This document shows, one piece after another, positions 36,273-47,640 of a stretch of DNA of 64,000 nt (position 1 is its first letter; the number at the start of each line of letters is the position of its first letter). The stretch lies in NCBI GenBank assembly GCA_902729315.2, contig LR746272.1, positions 4,064,035-4,128,034 on the forward strand. The letters run 5' to 3'. The DNA is from Spirodela intermedia (taxonomy: Eukaryota > Streptophyta > Magnoliopsida > Alismatales > Araceae). Made by a program: the position numbers and the translations under genes. The notes under the pieces were generated by a model. The model was not told the origin of the DNA, did no database searches, and worked only from the letters and a program-made list of their open reading frames with translations.

Positions 36273-36639
36273 TTACTCCTCCCTCAATTGACCACCTTGT
36301 CCTCAAAGTATAACCCAGATAATTGTCTTTGAATGCTGCCAATTAGTTCCCATGAGGCTTCAAATTAGAGTAATTGATCCCAATGAATTAATACTTTTTT
36401 CAGGCATGTGTGGACAAACATATAATAGCTTATTAGGGTGTGAGGTCATATGATATTTACCCTCAAAGTTTTCCTACAATGGTTGCCTATGATCAATAAG
36501 TTCAAGGCCCTTATATAATTGAGACACATGAAATGAAGAGTGAAGTAAAAATGACGGGAGTAGAGCTAGTAGATCGACTCAGCTTGCTATGGGCCCCGTG
36601 TGCTCTAAGACCTTGGAGGATCCATAGTATCTTGAAGCT

Positions 36640-37040
36640 AATTTTTTTTAATATACTTTTTTTTAAGGATTTCATCTTGTAGGGTTATGGCTGAAGATAA
36701 ACTCAATTGCCAGTAAAAATTAGACATCCCTTTGATGTCAATTGGCCTTGGCTTTCATCTGATTTTGAGCTCTCTTGGGATGACATCTGAGCAATAGAAG
36801 TGCCTTGGCTATAGATTGAAATTGGCTATCTTCACAATCGTAAGGGTTGGCAGTGATATGTAACACAATATAGTGGGGATCCCTCTCAATAAAAAACTTA
36901 AATGGAGTCTTACGTATAGTGCTATGGAAAGAGGTATTAGAGTTGTACTCCACCCAATGAAGCTATGTATGCCATGATTTCGGATTACTTAACGTCTAAA
37001 GTAGTTTCCCACTTGTAAAGCATTGGCATTAGGGGTGTGG
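36640..37040 (-). pseudogene. Ty3/gypsy integrase, C-terminal part of core
   Basis: The minus strand gives WVEYNSNTSFHSTIRKTPF followed by a RDPHYI motif, matching the W.EYWYNTSFH..I..TPF.ALYGR.PP.. block of gypsy integrases. It is cut off from the rest of the core by the inserted block 37045-38610. The chromatin-targeting C-terminus is not recognisable. Confidence 0.8.
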
Positions 37041-37044
37041 AGGA

Positions 37045-38610
37045 TAAAGAAAAAAAGGATTAGGAACTGGTGATGATGGCTACATTTGGTCTTCTTTTGC
37101 TTATTCTTTCTTTACAACTTCTCTCCCATATTTCCCTTAGTTTTTTTCGCTATTATGTCTCTCCCCTTCTACTTCTTCCACTAAGACACCCATTCTGGCT
37201 TCCTCCTCTTCCATTCGCAAAGTTCCCTTTCTTTGTCAAATCTGGTTTTTGTGCTGTGGAGCTGTAGGCCTTTTCAGTTTTATGATGATAGGAATTAGTG
37301 TTGTAAGGCTTCTTCCATTTCGTTTGGGATCATGTTTGACTCTAGGATTCTTGAAGTTAGGATGAAGGGCACTAAAGGATGGGAAAAGCATGAAAATGTC
37401 GGTTGCAAGAACTTTCACAATGCAGTTAGGAGGGAGGTGGAATATAAAATAGGTGAAAAAATATTAGAGAGAATTTCAATGGTGATTGACTTCCAAGTGG
37501 TTTTAGCTTCTATAGAAATAAACAATGATGGTTTCACAAATTGAGCCAATATGTATGGTAGATGAAATAAAGAAAGGGTAGATCATGTAGATAAAATAAT
37601 ACTTTAAGAAATGAGAGAATAGAGGAATTAAATATATCATTTTGGATGAAAATGATATGACCGGATCACATTTCGTGGTGCATCAAAAGAAAATATTTAT
37701 CAATAGAAGAGAGCCTTATAGAATGGGATAAAAATGAGGAGAGGTTCTTTTCAAAATGAAAATATTATTTTTGAGAAATTTTTGTTAGCTTCTATTTTGA
37801 TGTCAATGAAAATATCTCAAGGTATATGTTTGAAGTACATGAAATTATTCTAAATAATTTGAAAAAATTATCATAAAACTCACCTTAGGATATAACTATA
37901 TTTTAATGGTCATAGATCATCTCATACAATGACTAAGAGCTGTCTAGTTGGAAATAGAAAACTAACACTTGATAGGAGGCAGCCCGTGATTTTGTGTTTA
38001 ATTTTGAAAGTTTTTATTTATGTTTTTGTTTAGCAGTAAATTTTTATGTGTTTGTTTCTTTGAATAAAAGTACAAAAGGAGGTGTGTAAAATGACATGAA
38101 AAATGAAAAACGAAGTTAAGATGATATCATTCTGAACTTCACTCTATATGATAGTGTTTTTGATGTTTAAATTTACATATATGTGTATTTTACTTGAAAA
38201 TTATATTTTCTATATATCCTACTCCGATTTTTGTGTCATTGGGTACAATGTTATTTTTAATTGGGGGGTGAAGTATTAAATTGTAATTTTTTCTGTATAA
38301 TGATTAAATACATGCGTTTGCATTTATTTTCATGCTCACTTATAAAAAGAAATAGAAAAAAAATTCACAAATTTTATAGAATCTGTTTTCAAGTTTTCTA
38401 TCACAAAAAGCATAAAACAATTTACTTATTGAAAAAAGTAACAGAAAAAAATCTGAAATTCACAATTTGGAAACCTTTCTCTCCCTTAGACAAATATAGT
38501 TTAAAATTCGAAATTTTTATCCATGAGATGAACAGTTTTAACAGATTTCTAAAAAAAATTAACAAATTTTTAGTTGCTGAAAAAAAAGTTTTTTATTCAA
38601 ATAATCCACC
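37045..38610 (+). mobile_element. Foreign block inside the integrase; Athila-type 3' region fragment on the plus strand
   Basis: The zinc finger and first core residues of the host integrase (EDIFIDFMEGL) end near 38620 on the minus strand, while the later core resumes at about 37040, so about 1.55 kb is extra. Within it, GATAGGAGGCAGCCCGTGA (about 37970-37990) and GGTACAATGTTATTTTTAATTGGGGGG (about 38240-38267) are typical of the untranslated stretch after integrase in Athila-type elements. The left third (37060-37550) is unassigned. Confidence 0.5.
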
Positions 38611-38689
38611 ACCACTAAGATAGAGATATACCCTACAGATCTAGAGAGACCTTCCATAAAATCTATAAAAATATCTTCTTAAACCTATT

Positions 38690-40195
38690 TAGAAATTTAG
38701 AGAGGCTGAAATGGTGCTTCTGGTGATAATGAGGAAGATTTATTTTGTTGACACATTGCACATTCATCCACATAACACTTGATCCTTTATTAATTTCTCT
38801 TAATTTTTTGTGTTTCCCTTTTACATGTCTTTAGAAATCTATCATGAAATTCTTGCAACAAGGCCTTGATTATTGAATATTTGGATGGAATCGTTAAACA
38901 TCTCTTATATCGTAAGGGGAGTAATGTGGTTTCTCTCTTTGCAACAGCAAATGTAGTATTAGGCCCATACAAGTGTCAACATGTAGTTTTACTAATATAT
39001 TGATAATGTCCAACTGTGGGGTTTATGATAAGCTTGTCATTTGTGATTTAAATGAATTAGGTATTCTACATAGTGCATATCCCATATTATTCTGGACTTC
39101 TTCCTTGTGTTTGATCCCAAAATCATAATATGTTAGCTTCAAAACCCACTTCTAATATATGGGGGGACAAGTTACCTAGTGTTGATCAATGAGGAACTTA
39201 GAGTTGTACTAGTCTATGTAAATATAAGATTTAATACCCAAAAGATAGTATCTCACCTTGAGTACAACTAACACAATGACCATGAGTTTGCTTTCATAAG
39301 TAGATTTTGATTAGTTCTTCTCCAAAAGAGTTCAACTAAAATAAATAATCAATCATGTATCAATTTCACTCTCAATTTGTAATTGAAATAGATGTCTTTG
39401 ACTTCTTGAGCTGTTCAATATTTGTTGTATCAACTTGTTTTAACTAAAAGCATCTCTCTTAAGTTGTTAAGTCAGTAGCATTGCTAGGATTGTGCAGCAT
39501 GCAACAAATATATGATAATAACCTTTCAAACCATAAAATGATAACAATTCACATAGATTTGAGGTAGTGAATTATTTAATATCACTTCAAATTTTATTTG
39601 TTCTATTGATACATCCACTATTGATATTTAGCACCCAAGATACTTCAATTATTTTGTGAGAACAATTTTCTTTTCTATTGATGAGTAAATTCTCTAAAAA
39701 ATGGAAAAGATAACTTGTAAGTGGACAATATTGTTCTTTATACATGCTATAAATTAGAATATCATAAAAAAAAAAAGTTAACATAAACTTATAGTTAAAA
39801 TGTGATATTATATCATTTGTTAATCATTGAAATTTGACAAGGGTGCTTGTAAGGACAAGCAGCATCACAATGAATTCATAATGGCGTTCATGAGTTTTGA
39901 AAGCCATTTTCTGAACGTCTACCTATTTTTGGTTGAACCTTGATTTATGGTCCAATTTAGAAAAAGTAACCAGTCAATGAAACTCATTTAGTAATTTTTC
40001 CTCCAATATGACAAAGAATACATTAAGAATTATAACTCTATTCAATGCTCTATAATCTAAATAAAAATGATGTCCTGAATTTATTTTCTTGTTTAAGAGG
40101 ACTAGACTTAAAAAAAGACTACTAAAAGGTTCTATGAACTTGGGCTTACATATCTCTTGAAATGGATGATCGATCTCATCTTTCTAGAAGTGAAA
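38690..40195 (-). pseudogene. Ty3/gypsy pol relic: RT, RNase H and integrase zinc finger
   Basis: Reading leftwards on the minus strand: RT with FYLDYRALNRV (about 40060) and FYDILIYSMYKEQ (about 39755); RNase H with STYESKLMVIVL.VLK.RYYLLG and DQ..SKFLIDQ (about 39170-39330) and an LLKLTYYDF..K block (about 39130); integrase HHCC finger with ECAMCQQNKSS.LSP (about 38730-38780). The frame is broken many times. The catalytic YxDD box is reduced to FYDI/FFYDI, so the enzyme is inactive. Confidence 0.8.
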
Positions 40196-40205
40196 ATATC
40201 AATAA

Positions 40206-42074
40206 TGATAAATCTATATTATCATGAGTTGATAATTAATTAATAATAATATTTTAGCCTTAACTCATGGTAAATAAAGTGGTTTTTAGTTAGTTAATTT
40301 GAATTTTTGGTTAATTATGTAAAATTTTAGGAAAATTTATATAATTTTTATAATCATATTTTTTAGATAAATGAAGCAAAATAAAATAAAATGGAAATAT
40401 AAAAAAAAGGGTGGACCCACCCATCATCTGGGCCCACAAGTAGGTTAGAAGCATAGTCGAGCGAAGCCGTGAGCAAGAGGCTTGAGTGGCTAAAGACAAA
40501 CCAATAGGCAACACGTGTGCATCACTCCTCTTCCACGTCACTAGTGGCCAACTGAGTGTTGAGAAAAGAGTGATCGTACACACATGAAAGAGGCTTATTG
40601 ATCATAAAATCTTTTGATTTCATAACTCAAAACATATAAAATAACTAATATGAGACTAAACTAACTTCTCAAAGGTTTTCAATAATTTTAATACTTAAAA
40701 TACCTCTCATTTATAAGAACGAGATACCCTTATGATGTCACTTTATAAGGGTATTCAAGTATTTATTTTACTCTCTCTCATATAGGTGAGCAATTAATGA
40801 GAGTTCAAATCTTACTAGAGTCAAAACTCATATTTTTATCTGATTAAATCATGATTTTCTTACAAATTTTTGGCGAACGATTAAGCCACTAAAATCATTC
40901 AATCATCAACGAAAATTTTGTTAATGTGAATCATGGAACATCATTACTAAAGTTGCTGAATAATTTTGAATAAAAGAATTATGAATCCATCAACTAAATT
41001 ATCTTTGATTAATTGACAAATAAACTATCTTTGGGAAGTGAATGATCCACTGAGAGACAAGTCATCACCTATTGAGAGCATATTAGATGCAATGAAGAAC
41101 CTCCTCTTGCTACGTGGACTTGAGAATGAAGCTTCTTAAGACGTGCCCCACCTTCATCTAGTTCATCTCCATCAAGTTACAGTCACTAGAGAGTCACAAA
41201 GTTACTATTTTTTCACTCTGCTAGGTGACAGCTGCCGAAGATGATTCAACAACCCACTTCACTAATTTTTAAACTTTACAAAAAGATCTAGAGATCACCC
41301 ATGTCGTCTTTGTCTAAATAGAGTCTTTGAGGTTGTGAACATTGTACGATAACATTTTTAAATGCTCAAAATTTTGACGCATCGTCGCCTCGACATTGAA
41401 ACTCTATTTTATCATTTTTAACTAGTTTAAACTTTCATTATCATTTTATAGACTTTAAAAGGAGATTTAACCAATCTCTAAGTTGTTTACGTCTAAAAAG
41501 AACCTTTAAGGTCATAGACATTGTTCAATAAATCATTCAAATACACAAAATTTTAATAATCATTGTCACAAGGCCATAACCCTGATTTTTCTATTTTCAA
41601 CTTAATTTTCACATAATTTAGTGATACTTTTGTGTAATTTCAAGTTTTGGAACTCTTCTTCATTAAATTATGATTATTTTGACCTTTATAGATCTTAATT
41701 TGACTAATTAAATTATATGTAATCACTTACATAAGAATCACCGAATAGAACTTTATTTTCGCCCAATTCACTGGGGTGCTGATGTCATCTTGATGCTTGC
41801 ACCCTTATTTTTTTTGTAAATTTTAAATATTTTATTTTCATTACTTAGTATAAAACTCATAAAATCATATGCTTTATAAAAAAATTGAAATATTACCTAA
41901 TATTATATTACATCTCTATGATTGACCTAGAAAATTCTTACTATTTTTGAAACTTTTATTGAATTATAATTGATATATTTGTTCAGAAATACTTCTAAAT
42001 ATTTAAAAATATATCTTTTTTAATTTTATAAATATTTAAATTTACGTGATTTATTATACAATAATTAGGTCACG
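40206..42074 (+). repeat. Athila-like LTR (R1 copy 2), isolated, inside the short-LTR gypsy element
   Basis: Starts TGATAAATC and ends GGTCACG. It is the reverse complement of 62044-63688, but longer (1869 versus 1645 bases) because the other copy lacks about 120 bases near 63170 and has smaller gaps. It sits between the protease and RT of the host element, with no internal domain beside it, as expected for a solo LTR. No convincing target-site duplication could be read (AATAA on the left, TCGAA on the right). Confidence 0.7.
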
Positions 42075-42099
42075 TCGAATAACAACAAATATTAATAGG

Positions 42100-43800
42100 C
42101 TATGAACTTGATATTAATCTAATGAAGTGATTAACACTTTTTTTAACTCCAATTTTATACTAGACTAAAGACCCCTTAAAATTTAGCGTCAAGCTACTTC
42201 TCCAAATTATAGAAAATGTATTTAGACTCACCATCCCTATTATGTCTTCATTAAGTGCAACTCTATTATTAGTGTCCCACAATTTCTTAGCTCCTTAGTC
42301 ATTGCCTTGCAAAGAAATCTTTGATCTATTGAGATGAGGGCTCCCCTTCAAAGTCGTAACTACTTTGTCTAATGAGAATTTTATAGTGAGAAGTTCTTAA
42401 TGGTTAGAGTTACCCTCAACATCTTTAGCCATGTTATGTCATGGATAACATCCCTAGTAAAAAATCATATATAATAGTCAAGCCTTGGATCAATAGTGCC
42501 ACCAATTTACATTCCACTCAACCCTTCACAACTTGTTCATTATTACCTCATAGCTAACTCTCTTCAATTGAGGCATTTCAATTTTTTGACAAAATCACTA
42601 CAAATAAAACTGAGTGTCCCACAATCAGTAATAATAATGACATTCTATCCATAAATGGAGTCTTTCATCTTCATGATGCCTAATTTTGAAAGTCCCACCA
42701 CAGAGTTGAAGGATACCTCCACCTTCCTTGGAGAATCTTCCCCTGTCTACTCACCCATCAAGACAATCATTCATGCCTTCCAAGTCCCCCCAATTATCAT
42801 CAATGTACTCACTAGGGCCATGGCCTCCTTCATGTACCAATAGGATTCAAAGTTGTCTTTGGTTGCAATGTCCTACAGTACACATTTTGTTCTAGTGAAA
42901 ACACAACTCCCTATATACTTTGTAGTTCTAGCTAAGTGAAATAATCTTCATCTCTCTCCTTGGCATTAATTAGTTGGTATGAATTCTATGTTTTTGATCC
43001 ATGCATGTGTGTTGATGCTGTTCTAACATAATATCTCTCGACTTTACTCTTAAAATTTTTAAACAATATAGTTATGTAATTCTCATCTCCTCTCTACCTC
43101 CCATAGATCTTAAGGATGTTTGAGTTGTACTTTTTTGAATTCGATGATTATTCAAATTCCAAGAAATGCACAAGTTACAAAGTCTCACTTCAGTCAATTG
43201 TGATAAGTCCACTTGCCACAATCCCACTAGCCTAGTCATACTAAGTTCATACCGAATTTCTCATTTCAAACCTTTGATAAGAAATAATTTTACATTTTTT
43301 TCTAAAATTTCCTTAAAAAAATGTAGATAAGACTTTGAAATATTTTCGATACTCAACTACAATTCTTCTTACTTGAGGTTTGAGAATCATTCATATACAT
43401 TACCTAATGATGCAGCTCCAAAACACCTAGTTGCAAGTCCGATCACCAAGGAAGGATATCTCTCACTCATCTATAAATACCAAGGTAGATTGCTGCCGTC
43501 TAGACACATCACTATGTTGTCCAATTTGTCTTATTTTAGAACTTTATTTATTTTGAAATAAAGTACTTTTGAATCCAAAGACTCAAAAAATCTTAGGATG
43601 TTGTATCTTGTCTTCTTGCTAATGGTTTCATGTTGGAATCCCACTACTCCACTACTATTGTACACTCTTTTGTCTCATCGAAATGATATAAAATCTTATC
43701 AAACATGTTGGTGATAACTTTCACTGTCCTCCTCATCTTTTCCTTGACACATTTGATTTATGTCTTCAAGCAGTCTGAATGGTTATTGTTGAGCTTTTGG
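42100..43800 (-). pseudogene. Ty3/gypsy gag-protease relic
   Basis: Near 42570-42640 the minus strand reads NVIIITDCGTLSFICSDFVKK, the retroviral aspartic protease active site region (usual form V.LIDSGATHNFI) with the catalytic D kept. The flanking 43000-43800 should hold gag but no motif is clear. Stops throughout. Confidence 0.6.
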
Positions 43801-43818
43801 GTCATGAATCCCAAGTTG

Positions 43819-43832
43819 TGGCTCTGATCAAA
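43819..43832 (-). promoter_or_regulatory. Primer-binding site of the short-LTR gypsy element
   Basis: Minus strand TTTGATCAGAGCCA, directly inside the 5' LTR. The usual plant tRNA-iMet site is TGGTATCAGAGCCA; 11 of 14 positions match. Confidence 0.7.
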
Positions 43833-44174
43833 TGATACAACCTCACAACAAACACCATGCAACTAGTAAAAATGCAAGAAATTGTAGAACAAAAAATGGG
43901 AGGAAAGGTAATATATAAATGGTTTGGAGATCCACAAGAACATAGAATACCCCAGAAAAGCTTTTGAGAGGCCTTTGACTCTCTAATTTTCCTATTTTTC
44001 TTGATATGATCCCCTACATCTACACAACCCTAGGCTTTAATACTCCCCTAGGACTGCCAAGTTACAACCTTGTTCATCTTTCTTACCCAAGTTAACCCAT
44101 GGATTGACCCTTTCAAGTTGGTCTTTTATGCCTTTTGAAGTTTGTAATAGTTAGTGTTGTCTCATATACTTCCA
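43833..44174 (-). repeat. 5' LTR of the short-LTR Ty3/gypsy element
   Basis: Partner of 35953-36272. Minus-strand ends are TGGAAG...TATCA. It is followed on the plus strand by the CATAT duplication. Confidence 0.8.
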
Positions 44175-44179
44175 CATAT

Positions 44180-45074
44180 ATATGTTTGTCACCATCAAAA
44201 AAGGAGAGAGTGATGGTCTCAAGAGCCTAAGTTGTTTTAATGATAGATATATATGGAAGGTTGATTTGATAATTTTATAATAATAGAATTATGTATTCAG
44301 ATATCTAGATTGGAAAATATTGAGGAAAATATAAATACTTTAGGAAATTTGCTCAAGTCAAAATTGTCAATATTCATACCTAAAATCATCGATAAATCTA
44401 TTCAAGATAAAGCAATTGATATTTATGCTTAAAATGAGTAAAATTTTTAGATGAACATCAGTGTCACAAATATAGGAATTGAGTATTAAACGATCAGGTG
44501 ACCATTAGGCTTCATGTATAAACGGTGCCCCAATATGCCCTTTCTTAAAGGGGCTTTTCAGCCTACTTTCTGGTCATGGGCATCGACGGTCAGTTCACCG
44601 CCTCCCCGGTGGAGGGGGCCACTGCGCCCCGCAGTCAGCCTTCAGACAGCTTAGTAGTAACTGCCCTTGACTCATCATCTGCGGATTCACGAGGTGGACC
44701 AATCCGATTCTTGCACGTGTCAAGCAGTCCCTCTTCTGATTTCTAGATATCTATAAAAGAACATTATAATTCTTAATTTATTATGTTCTATATTCTAAAT
44801 TCGGATTGCGGAGCAACTGGGCTCGGGCAGTAATTTTTTGTGGGGCCCATTGGGATCAATCACATGGGGAAATCGATGAGACCCCTAGGCACTATTGGGC
44901 CGCCGGGTACAAGCGGGTCAATGAGCCGTGCCGTGTGTACTCTCGAAAGAGAAAGCGGCCACAGGCCCAACTACTTACTTTCTGGAGGAACAGGGTTCTG
45001 CTGCGGCGCTCAGGGACCACTCGGGGGCGGAGCGGGGACAGCAACCGGTTGCGGCCGGGAGATATTTGTTTCTT
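44180..45074. other. Intergenic upstream of the xylosidase relic
   Basis: AT-rich to about 44510, then GC-rich. Several 110-170 codon frames overlap here and in the tandem duplication on the plus strand, in different phases; they have no recognised domain and look like a GC-rich promoter/5' region of the broken gene downstream. Confidence 0.45.
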
Positions 45075-45465
45075 TCCCTCTTTTCTACTGCATCTCTCTT
45101 GTTCTTTTCCCTTCGTCAGCTGCAGCTCGGGCCGGGCCTTACCACATCGAGCCTACCGACAGTTTTTCTCCGCGTTAGTCTTCTCATCTTGTCGTGGTCG
45201 ACGCCGACGACGATAGGGACCAAATCAACATGTCCAGTCCCGTATTGGGCCTCCACTCTGTGGCTCGGTTCCCTCTATTTTATTGCATCTCTCCTGTTCT
45301 TTTCCCTTCGTCAGTTGCAGCTCGGGCCGGGCCTTACTACATCGGGCTTACCGACAGAGTTTTTGTCCCCATTAGTCGCCTCACGCTGTCGTGGTTGACG
45401 CCGACGGGGATATCGACCACGTCAACGGGGCGCGTCCCCTATTGGGCCTCCACTCTATGGCCCAT
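45075..45465. repeat. Tandem duplication, two units of about 196 bases
   Basis: GCATCTCTC.TGTTCTTTTCCCTTCGTCAG.TGCAGCTCGGGCCGGGCCTTAC occurs at about 45090 and 45285, and ATTGGGCCTCCACTCT.TGGC at about 45243 and 45440. Spacing is 195-197 bases. It lies 270-650 bases before the start codon of the xylosidase relic. Confidence 0.85.
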
Positions 45466-45595
45466 TAACCCCTGCCCGCGTCAACCCAGCACCGGATCGG
45501 TTCCGAGGTCCGAGTTTCTTCCCCGGTCCCCAACCTGGCCCTCCGCTTCTCCCATTTTAAAGCCAACTGCATCTGCGCTTTATGAAAAGTTGGAC

Positions 45596-45629
<34 letters not shown>

Positions 45630-45730
45630 TCATTCACTCTCTCTCTCTATACATATATATGTTTGTATCGCCGATTCCCTGCTCAGCATCTGCCGTGGGA
45701 GGGAGGGGATAGGGGAACGAGGGAGGAGGC

Positions 45731-46763
45731 CATGAGGGATTCTCAGACCACCGTGTCTTCTTCTTCGTGGCATTGTTGACGGTGGCGGGACTAGCGGCGC
45801 CGCCGGCGAGGGCAGGGGCCGCCCCGTACGCCTGCCACGCTTCCGACCCGGCGACGAGGAGCTACGGCTTCTGCAGGAGGACGCTCCCCATAGAAAAGCG
45901 GGTGGAGGACCTCGTCTCGCGGCTGACCCTGCCGGAGAAGATCTCCCAGTTGGGGAAGGCCGCCGCCGGCGTTACCCGGCTGGGCATCCCCGCCTTCCAA
46001 TGGTGGTCGGAGGCGCTCCACGGGGTCCCCAACACCGGCGGAGGCATCCACTTCGAGGGCGCCTTCACCGCCGCCACCAGCTTCCCCAGGTCACCCCCAT
46101 CGCCGCCACCTTCGACCCGCTACTCTGGTACCGCATTGGGCAGGTAAGTCTCACCCATTAGGAGAAACCAGAACCAGTTCTTTCTTCTCTGACCTGTTCC
46201 CCATTTTCTGGATCGTTGTGAACAAGGCGGTGGGGACGGAGGCTAGGGCGTTCTACAATGCTGTGGTCGACGAATATAAACATTTTCAGGGACCCGAGGT
46301 AGGGGAGAGGGCAGGAGACGCCCGGGGAGGACCCATTGACGGCAGGAAAGTACGGCGTCGCCAACGTGAGGGGGTTGCAGAGGGACTCCTTCCATGGCAG
46401 GAGCCTGCGAGGAGAGCTCAAGATCTCGGCCTACTGCAAGCACGTCACCGCCTACGACTTGGAAGGCTGGAACGGCGTCAGTAGCCTCTCCTTTGACGCC
46501 AAGGTGACCGCGCCGCCATGCCCAGAGGCGGCTGGATGATCTCTCTCCCACTCACTCACTCACTCTCTCTCTCTCTCTCGTTGGCGGGAGCAGATCTCGG
46601 CGCAGGACCTCGCAGACACTTACCAGACTCCGTTCAGAAGCTGCGTCGTGGAGGGCCACACCAACAGACTAATGTGCTCCTACAACCTCGTCAACGTCGC
46701 CCCCACCTGAACGGACTACGGTCTTGTGACAAGAACGGCGAGGGATCACTGGGTTTCAACGGG
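45731..46763 (+). pseudogene. Beta-D-xylosidase (GH3, BXL family), 5' part: three exons with frameshifts and a stop
   Basis: BXL enzymes are secreted wall glycosidases of about 770 aa. Here the N-terminal quarter survives: exon 1 (45731-46143) with a signal peptide, FC.RTLPIEKRVEDLVSRLTL, LGIPAFQWWSEALHGV and AATSFP; exon 2 (46227-46502) with AVGTEARAFYNA, then RGLQ.DSF and [15 protein letters not shown]; exon 3 (46594-46762) with [12 protein letters not shown] and MCSYN. Defects: one extra base near 45755 separates the ATG from the signal peptide frame; one base is lost near 46087 (SFP-QV); the W.PN.NIFRDPRWGRGQ block is missing from exon 2 and replaced by unrelated sequence; TGA at 46708-46710 stands where the family has Cys (PTCAD); one base is lost near 46751. 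After 46763 homology ends in transposon DNA. The catalytic aspartate (SDCD motif) is not present. Confidence 0.9.
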
Positions 46764-47640
46764 TAGGCCACCGACGGATCAAAATTGAAAACGAAATATC
46801 TCCAATCTGTCTCGTCATCTTCTTAAAAACAATAGTTTCTCATGTACATCGCCCCGGACGAATGAATTAAAATCATACTTGATTCTATGAAGGCACAAGT
46901 TCGAGGATGGCTTTTTGGATCAGCAAGTCATCCAATGACTTACTCTAGAAACATGAGATGTTCTAAGAGTGATTCACAATGTGTGACCCAAGGACCATAA
47001 CCCCCTATTTATAAATAAGAAGTGGTTAACCTCTTAGTGTCTTTTTTTAATTTAGCCCATCATAAAATTAGAATAAGGTTTAGTCTCTACATATATTTAT
47101 ATTGATCTTCACACTTACAAGATAAGTCGTAATCTAAAATACTTAAATTCTAATGAATCACTTTAAGTGAGATTAATTCAATGATAGCCTCATAATATAC
47201 GATTCATATATATCATTGTCCACATTGAGATTAATTCTAACAATCTCTTATTTGGACAAAAATATATATGATAACTTAATATTGTATATTGTGACCTTAT
47301 GAGCTCAATTTTTTTTTACTATCATTACTAAAGACATATCCAACAATTTAGTCCATCATTATATCAATATATAATTAAAAGGGTTTTCGTTCACATTTTT
47401 CACATGATTGAACCTAACAATAATCACATATATCAATATAATAAATGACATAGATCAAATATAGATGTGTAGTATAAAAATTACTTGAAATGTGACTCAT
47501 TTATGTACATTTCTAACTTAGTCCTCCTTATTTTGAAGGAAAATCAAATAACCACATTTTGAATGGGAATAATCATAAACTTTATTCATACATAAAATAG
47601 CCCATATGTCTATAAATATATGAGCATCAAAATACAAACT
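46764..47640. other. AT-rich stretch between the xylosidase relic and the copia relic
   Basis: This should contain the insertion edge and possibly the copia 3' LTR, since the copia RNase H end lies just to the right. No matching partner LTR was found at 59130-60460, so I cannot name an LTR. No coding motif. Confidence 0.4.

Larger units (their letters stand above)
35953..44174 (-). mobile_element. Ty3/gypsy element with short LTRs, degraded, host to two later insertions
   Basis: Both LTRs are present (about 320 and 342 bases), flanked by CATAC at 35948-35952 and CATAT at 44175-44179, a 5-bp target-site duplication with one change. Next to the right (5') LTR, the minus strand reads TTTGATCAGAGCCA, a mutated tRNA-iMet primer site; next to the left (3') LTR it reads GAGGGAGGAG, a polypurine tract. 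Minus-strand coding order is gag/protease (42100-43800), RT (39590-40190), RNase H (39060-39330), integrase zinc finger (38690-38800) and integrase C-part (36640-37040). Short LTRs with iMet priming fit the chromovirus side, Reina-like. Stops everywhere; it is dead. It carries an Athila-like LTR at 40206-42074 and a foreign block at 37045-38610. Confidence 0.85.

Noticed and set aside
44806-45712. Frames of 112-172 codons upstream of the xylosidase relic
   Set aside because: They run through a tandem duplication in shifting phases and end in CT repeats; no domain.
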